64,000 bases of DNA, from NCBI GenBank assembly GCA_950295325.1, contig OX485805.1, positions 39,729,501 to 39,793,500 of the forward strand, in the 5' to 3' direction. Origin of the DNA: Polytrichum commune (lineage: Eukaryota > Streptophyta > Polytrichopsida > Polytrichales > Polytrichaceae). Positions 59,731 to 64,000 of the stretch are shown here, piece by piece. The notes under the pieces are model-generated. The model made no database searches and was not told the origin of the DNA. It saw only the letters and a list, made by a program, of their open reading frames with translations. Position 1 is the stretch's first letter. Every line of letters starts with the position of its first letter. Made by a program: the position numbers and the translations under genes.

Positions 59731-60616
59731 AACCCGCCAACACTAGTGTAAAGGTGAAGGTTCGCCCAAGTACACCACAAAATCCGGCGTATAATGCGGC
59801 GGATATTGCGTGGTGTGTTGAATTTGAGCTCATTGCAAAGTTCACGGTGGGCTTGCATGGTGTGGATAGGTGCTCATGAACTTGCATGCTATGGATAAGT
59901 GCTCATGAACGGCAGCATGCACGAACCTTGAAGTACAGCTCCTACTAAGAGTTCTCTCTACGAATTCGACAGCGGGAGAAGAGAAAAAAAGGACCGACTT
60001 TTGGGGGGTGCGCCCCTTTATACTATCCACCTCCACTTCCCAGACTTAGTCATTGGATGCCTTCCCCGCCTTCTTCTCTTGCAGAGGTTATTTCAAACCT
60101 CCTGACAGAATTCCCCGTTTTCTGTTTATAGTAGAAAAATGCGCATCTATCAATGCCCCTCTGATACCCCAGCCGTCATATGACTTAGTCTATGTTATTT
60201 AATCTATTTGTTTTGTTTTGTGTGGATATGACATACGCCATTGGGAGGAAGGGTGGCGGCCACATTAATTTTTTCAAGTATCATCAAGGTATATTTTAAC
60301 CAATATGTAGACCCAAACACAACTCCATTCAATGCTTTCAAGTGTAAACCTATTTAGGTGGGGTTTGGGCCATTTGGAGGCTGCAATTATGAGAGAGTTT
60401 CCAAGGCTTGAGGCCATTATCATGATGAATAGAATTATTTATTTGTCCCCCCTAAACCCTAAACCCTAGAACCTTGCTCTATTATCTCGCATGCAAGAGT
60501 GGCAATGACGAACGTATGTGGACGTTGTTAAGGGGATACTAACTACCAATGTCCCTTTCTAGTTCAATCTTTTAATGTTACTTGAATCCATCCTCAAGTT
60601 CACTTCAAGTTTACTA
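59731..60616. other. Region beyond the palindrome array, no gene
   Basis: A duplicated phrase (GGATAGGTGCTCATGAAC and GGATAAGTGCTCATGAAC) occurs at about 59862-59909. Plant-type telomeric words (CCCTAAACCCTAAACCCTAG) occur at about 60451-60470. Scattered ACCCAAAC words resemble half-sites of the array. No coding region was recognised. Confidence 0.45.
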
Positions 60617-61440
60617 ATGTGTGAGAGCAAAACATCCAAGATTGGACCCTAAACCCTTATAACATCCACAACATGAAATACGCATTGACTAAATACAAAA
60701 CCAATTAGGATATCATGTTTAAACGTCCCATATAACATATTAACATGATCAAGATTGTATTTACTATGACCTTCCGATTAGACTCTTCTTCATATTATGC
60801 AAACAATATCTGTTATATCTTCCTCCATTATCTAATACACGTGGAGAGAACAATGAATAACAACATGATGTTGTGCTTCTCCGATTTACTTTTACATGAC
60901 ATTCCATATATTAAATACATCATGAACGATGGTTTATTAGCGACTAATATGTGATTCCCTAAAGTGAGCGAAACATCCAAAGTTGGACCCCTAGCCCCTA
61001 TTAACATCCACAATATTTCATGTTATTTGAATAAACACACGACCAATCAATATATCGCGTTTAAACGTCTCGAATAACAAATTAACATAATCAACATCGT
61101 CTTCACTATAACCTTCCTATAAGACTCTTCTCACGAGTAAGACAATGTTATACATTGACATTGGATAGATTAATATGTTATAACCCTATCTCCTATCTCC
61201 TAAACCCTAAACCCTAAACACCAAATGTAGTTGTGGTTCACTGATGCCCCCATATACAAACAACATCTATTTTATCTTGCGCCATCATCTAATATACATG
61301 GAAAGAACAGGGAATAACAACATGATTGCTTGAATGGCTTCATTTGATGTTGTGCTTATCCCATTTACTCTTATATCACAATCTATATATTAAATAAATC
61401 ATGAACCATGATTTATTGGCGACTATGTGATTCGTGAAAG
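60617..61440. repeat. Tandem duplication, about 345 and 480 bp
   Basis: Two adjacent copies begin GTG(T)GAG-GCAAAACATCCAA or GTGAGCGAAACATCCAA and end ATGTGATTC (about 60617-60958 and 60964-61434). Shared landmarks: TTAACATCCACAA or ATAACATCCACAAC, TTTAAACGTC, GACTCTTCT and GAATAACAACATGAT. The second copy contains about 130 bp of extra DNA, including telomeric words (CCTAAACCCTAAACCCTAAA at about 61199). Confidence 0.75.
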
Positions 61441-63182
61441 TCACGATCTAAGGGATGTACTTAAAACTTGAGCATGTTCGCATTTTCAAATAAGGATCGT
61501 GCATTTCAAAACCCTTGCAAAATGCAGTTGGGGAAGGTATTCATTTATTAGGCTCCACACTCAATTATTCTAAATTGTTCCACATGTTGGGGGGTGTGGA
61601 TAATCTTTTTTTTTTCATTCAATATCGTGTGAATTGTTGGCATCATTGGTAAGGACTAAATGTGAATGGTTACATCGTTAAATATAACGCAATTATATGG
61701 TTTAAATTTTCTAACATGCTCAAACAAAAGAGAAACCAATGCCTTCAATGATTTTGGAAAATTTAGGGTATGGTGTCATGTAAGTAGGGGATAAGTATTA
61801 GTTTAGCATAAAGTTTTGTTGTAAGAATGCGCTGGCTATATAAATGGTTAGTTTTGTAGAATAACACATTTTATGTAGCACCTTAGGGTACTCCATAGTT
61901 CTTTTGAAAAAACTAATAAGGGTTTAGAGCAGGGTCCAAAAGAACCTAAACCCTAAAATTCGCTAATTTGAGATTTTCTCTTCTCTCAAATTAATATATG
62001 GACCACAACAACATAGTGTAATGTTTGGGTCGTCCTACCTAAACCATCTTCATATGAGATCTTAATTGCGTTCTTGATATGAACACCCGCTTCAAAGTAT
62101 TTGCATCTTACAACATTCTCCAATGTACGTGCGATTTTATCCATGTTCTTATATTTGTAACTTTCTCAAAATGCCGAAAAAATCCCAAATTAACGAATAT
62201 ACCGATTAAAACAAATGCAGCCTACAAAATTAGTGACTTAGCCTATAAAATTTTGAAAGTGTAGGACAAAGAGCCTATGGACAATTTTAAAACATAGGAT
62301 ATCAACCTATGTGATAAAAACATTTAGGAAATTTTGCCTAAATTTATTTTAAAAGAAAGGATTTTAGCCATTCATCCTTCTTCAAATTGGGAAATTAGTT
62401 GGCCTAAGTACATATCTTTAGGCTATATCTTGCAGGAAGAGTAGAGGTTGAATGAGAACATGGTGAGAACTTTCACCCTTAAACTCATTTGAATTTTTAG
62501 CAACCTTTCAAAACTTATAATCAACTCTTTAAAAAAGACTTGGTTAATCCTTGGCCTTCAAACGTGGTGAAAGGCTTAGCCAGGTTCAATTCCTGCCAAG
62601 AATCCCACTTAATACTCAAATTTTGATTTTAAAACCTACAACATGAAAAGATATGAAGGATTTTAACCTACTAAAATTTAGTTTTGAGGCAATTGGCGAG
62701 GAACTTACAAACTCAAAAGGTTTTCAACTTACAAAAAGTTGATATTGTAGAATGCAACCTATGCTATGAGGCAAATAGCCTATGTACTCTTAAAGAGGTA
62801 GGCCCGCTAAGGGTTTAGAGTCAAGCGTTATGATTTAGGTTTTAGGGTTCCCTGTAACCCTGTTTCCGTGGGTGCCCTAATCCTGTGGGCACCCTATTCA
62901 TGCGGTTGGGGGCCAATGCCCGAGGTAAACAAAACCCCAACCGTCGCATTTCTCATTTCTTTCTCTCTCTCTCTCTCCGCGCCTCGCTTGGAAGCGCCGC
63001 TTTCGCAAAGCGCCGCGGCGAATCAGGCTTGGTGTAGGTTAACCCTTCATTCTCCCGCGTTCATTGCTTTCTTCTGCATCTTCTTTTCCCTCCTTTCTTT
63101 TGCTCTTCAATAGAATAGCCCTTGTGCAATCTTAGAAGTTAGGAAGAGTTTTGAAAGAAACAGAAACATACGGAGGAAGGTT
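61441..63182. other. Intergenic, no gene recognised
   Basis: Contains the second copy of the hairpin word (61959-62011), followed by a single diverged palindrome half-site (TGTTTGGGTCG) at about 62017. About 62940-63110 changes abruptly to GC-richer DNA with a CT run (62962-62978), which may be the start of an unseen gene to the right; the evidence is only compositional. Confidence 0.35.
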
Positions 63183-63279
63183 TTAGAGCGTGAGAGTGAA
63201 GGAAGTTAGCAAAAGAGTGTTGAAGAGTATTGGAAAGTGCTGAAGGAAGTTAGTAGAACATTCGGTAGTAGATAAAGCT

Positions 63280-63620
63280 TCGGTTTGGGAGGTCCAGGTG
63301 TTTGTACTGGAAGTTTTAGGAGTGCTTGTGAAATTCAAGAGTTCTTTAAGAGTATCAAGAGTTGTTTGAGAGTTTTCGAAGTCGTTTGAGAGATTCAGTA
63401 GTTTTGTGAGGGATTCAGGAGTGGGTTTAGACATTTCGAAGTCTTTTGAGAGGTTTAGTAGTTGTGTGTGAGATTCAGGAGTTGGTTTGGACATTTCGAA
63501 GGCTTTTGAGAGGTTTAGTAGTTGTGTGTGAGATTCAGGAGTTGGTTTAGACATTTCGAAGTCTTTTGAGAGATTCAGTAGTTCTGTGTGAGATTCAGGA
63601 GTTGGTTGAGAGATCCAAGA
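63280..63620 (-). repeat. 60-bp minisatellite with an open minus-strand frame
   Basis: Three good units and flanking partial ones, 60 bp each, give the 20-residue repeat EMSKPTPESHTQLLNLSKDF on the minus strand (frame 63554-63183, 123 codons). The unit is a multiple of three, so the frame stays open. The sequence beyond the repeats (TSTPKTSSTNTWTSQTEA) is also open. I do not recognise the peptide. It may be a repeat-bearing exon or only repeat DNA. Confidence 0.65.
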
Positions 63621-63839
63621 GCTATTTGAGAGAGTTGATACTTGTTTGAAAGTTTCTCATTGAACTTTCTCACAGTTTGTTTGATATTGAGAATTATTGG
63701 AAGAACAACCTGCTCTACTCCAAATTGTCTGCACAACATCTTTGAAAGGTATTGTGTTTTATTTTAACCAATATGTGTTTGTATATTCACGGTTTTGTAG
63801 CATACACAATGCATAAGCATTGTATACGCTAGATGCCAA

Positions 63840-64000
63840 GTTTAAAAAATACATTAAAATAATACTGTTTGGGGAGACGACCCAAACACAGCCTCTTGTT
63901 TGGGTCGACCAACCCAAACACAGCCCCAAACACAACCCCTTGTTTGGGTCGCTCAACCCAAACACAAAACAAAGCATCATGTTTGGGCCGAACGACCAAA
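63840..64000. repeat. Diverged palindrome cluster related to the 58.8-59.7 kb array
   Basis: Within 160 bp, three or four cores of the form TTTGGGTCG-n-ACCCAAAC appear (for example TTTGGGTCGACCAACCCAAA and TTTGGGTCGCTCAACCCAAA), separated by ACAGCC or ACAACC words. The outer 7 bases of each arm match the main array while the centre differs. The cluster runs off the end of the window. Confidence 0.75.

Overview
This is a nuclear plant chromosome segment: AT-rich, with intron-rich housekeeping genes spaced far apart among many small DNA transposons and tandem repeats. Plastid tocopherol synthesis (HPT), a glyoxysomal isocitrate lyase ending in SKL and short plant-type telomere repeats (CCCTAAA) all point to a land plant. 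The DUF7869-like transposase resembles proteins I associate mainly with bryophytes, lycophytes and ferns, so a non-seed plant is the best guess; the species is not identified. The coding features are spliced models built by reading GT-AG junctions and comparing with remembered family sequences. No search was run.

Layout. 1-4.6 kb: a MITE, a pogo/Tigger-type remnant and non-coding DNA. 4.7-9.3 kb (+): homogentisate phytyltransferase, 11 exons. 10.9 kb (+): tRNA-Lys(CTT), then tandem repeats and a minisatellite open on both strands. 12.5-16.7 kb (-): a CoA-diphosphatase-type Nudix hydrolase, 5 exons, with a duplicated exon/intron junction in intron 1. 19.06-20.53 kb: a large foldback MULE with a perfect 9-bp target duplication. 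23.0-24.0 kb: a second, diverged inverted-repeat element. 25.2-27.5 kb (-): SLX1 nuclease, 2 exons. 27.8-29.0 kb: a second pogo/Tigger copy. 29-35.2 kb: repeats only.

35.25-39.39 kb: an apparently intact PIF/Harbinger transposon (27-bp terminal inverted repeats, TGA target duplication, DDE transposase and a convergent Myb/NAM-like gene). 39.4-48.9 kb: a field of MITEs. 48.99-53.57 kb (+): isocitrate lyase, 5 exons, with a MITE in its last intron and an intron bounded by direct repeats. 55.5-58.7 kb (-): a DUF7869-like transposase gene broken by one stop codon. It lies next to a 1-kb array of about 16 perfect or near-perfect 20-bp palindromes (58.77-59.73 kb) whose two central bases alternate AC/GT. 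60-64 kb: tandem duplications, telomere-like motifs, a 60-bp coding minisatellite and diverged copies of the palindrome.

The four host genes are not a functional cluster: plastid vitamin E synthesis, CoA breakdown, DNA repair and the glyoxylate cycle. The most unusual material is the 55-64 kb region, a candidate poorly described transposon type with a palindrome array. Next come the traces of how introns arise or grow in the isocitrate lyase and Nudix genes.
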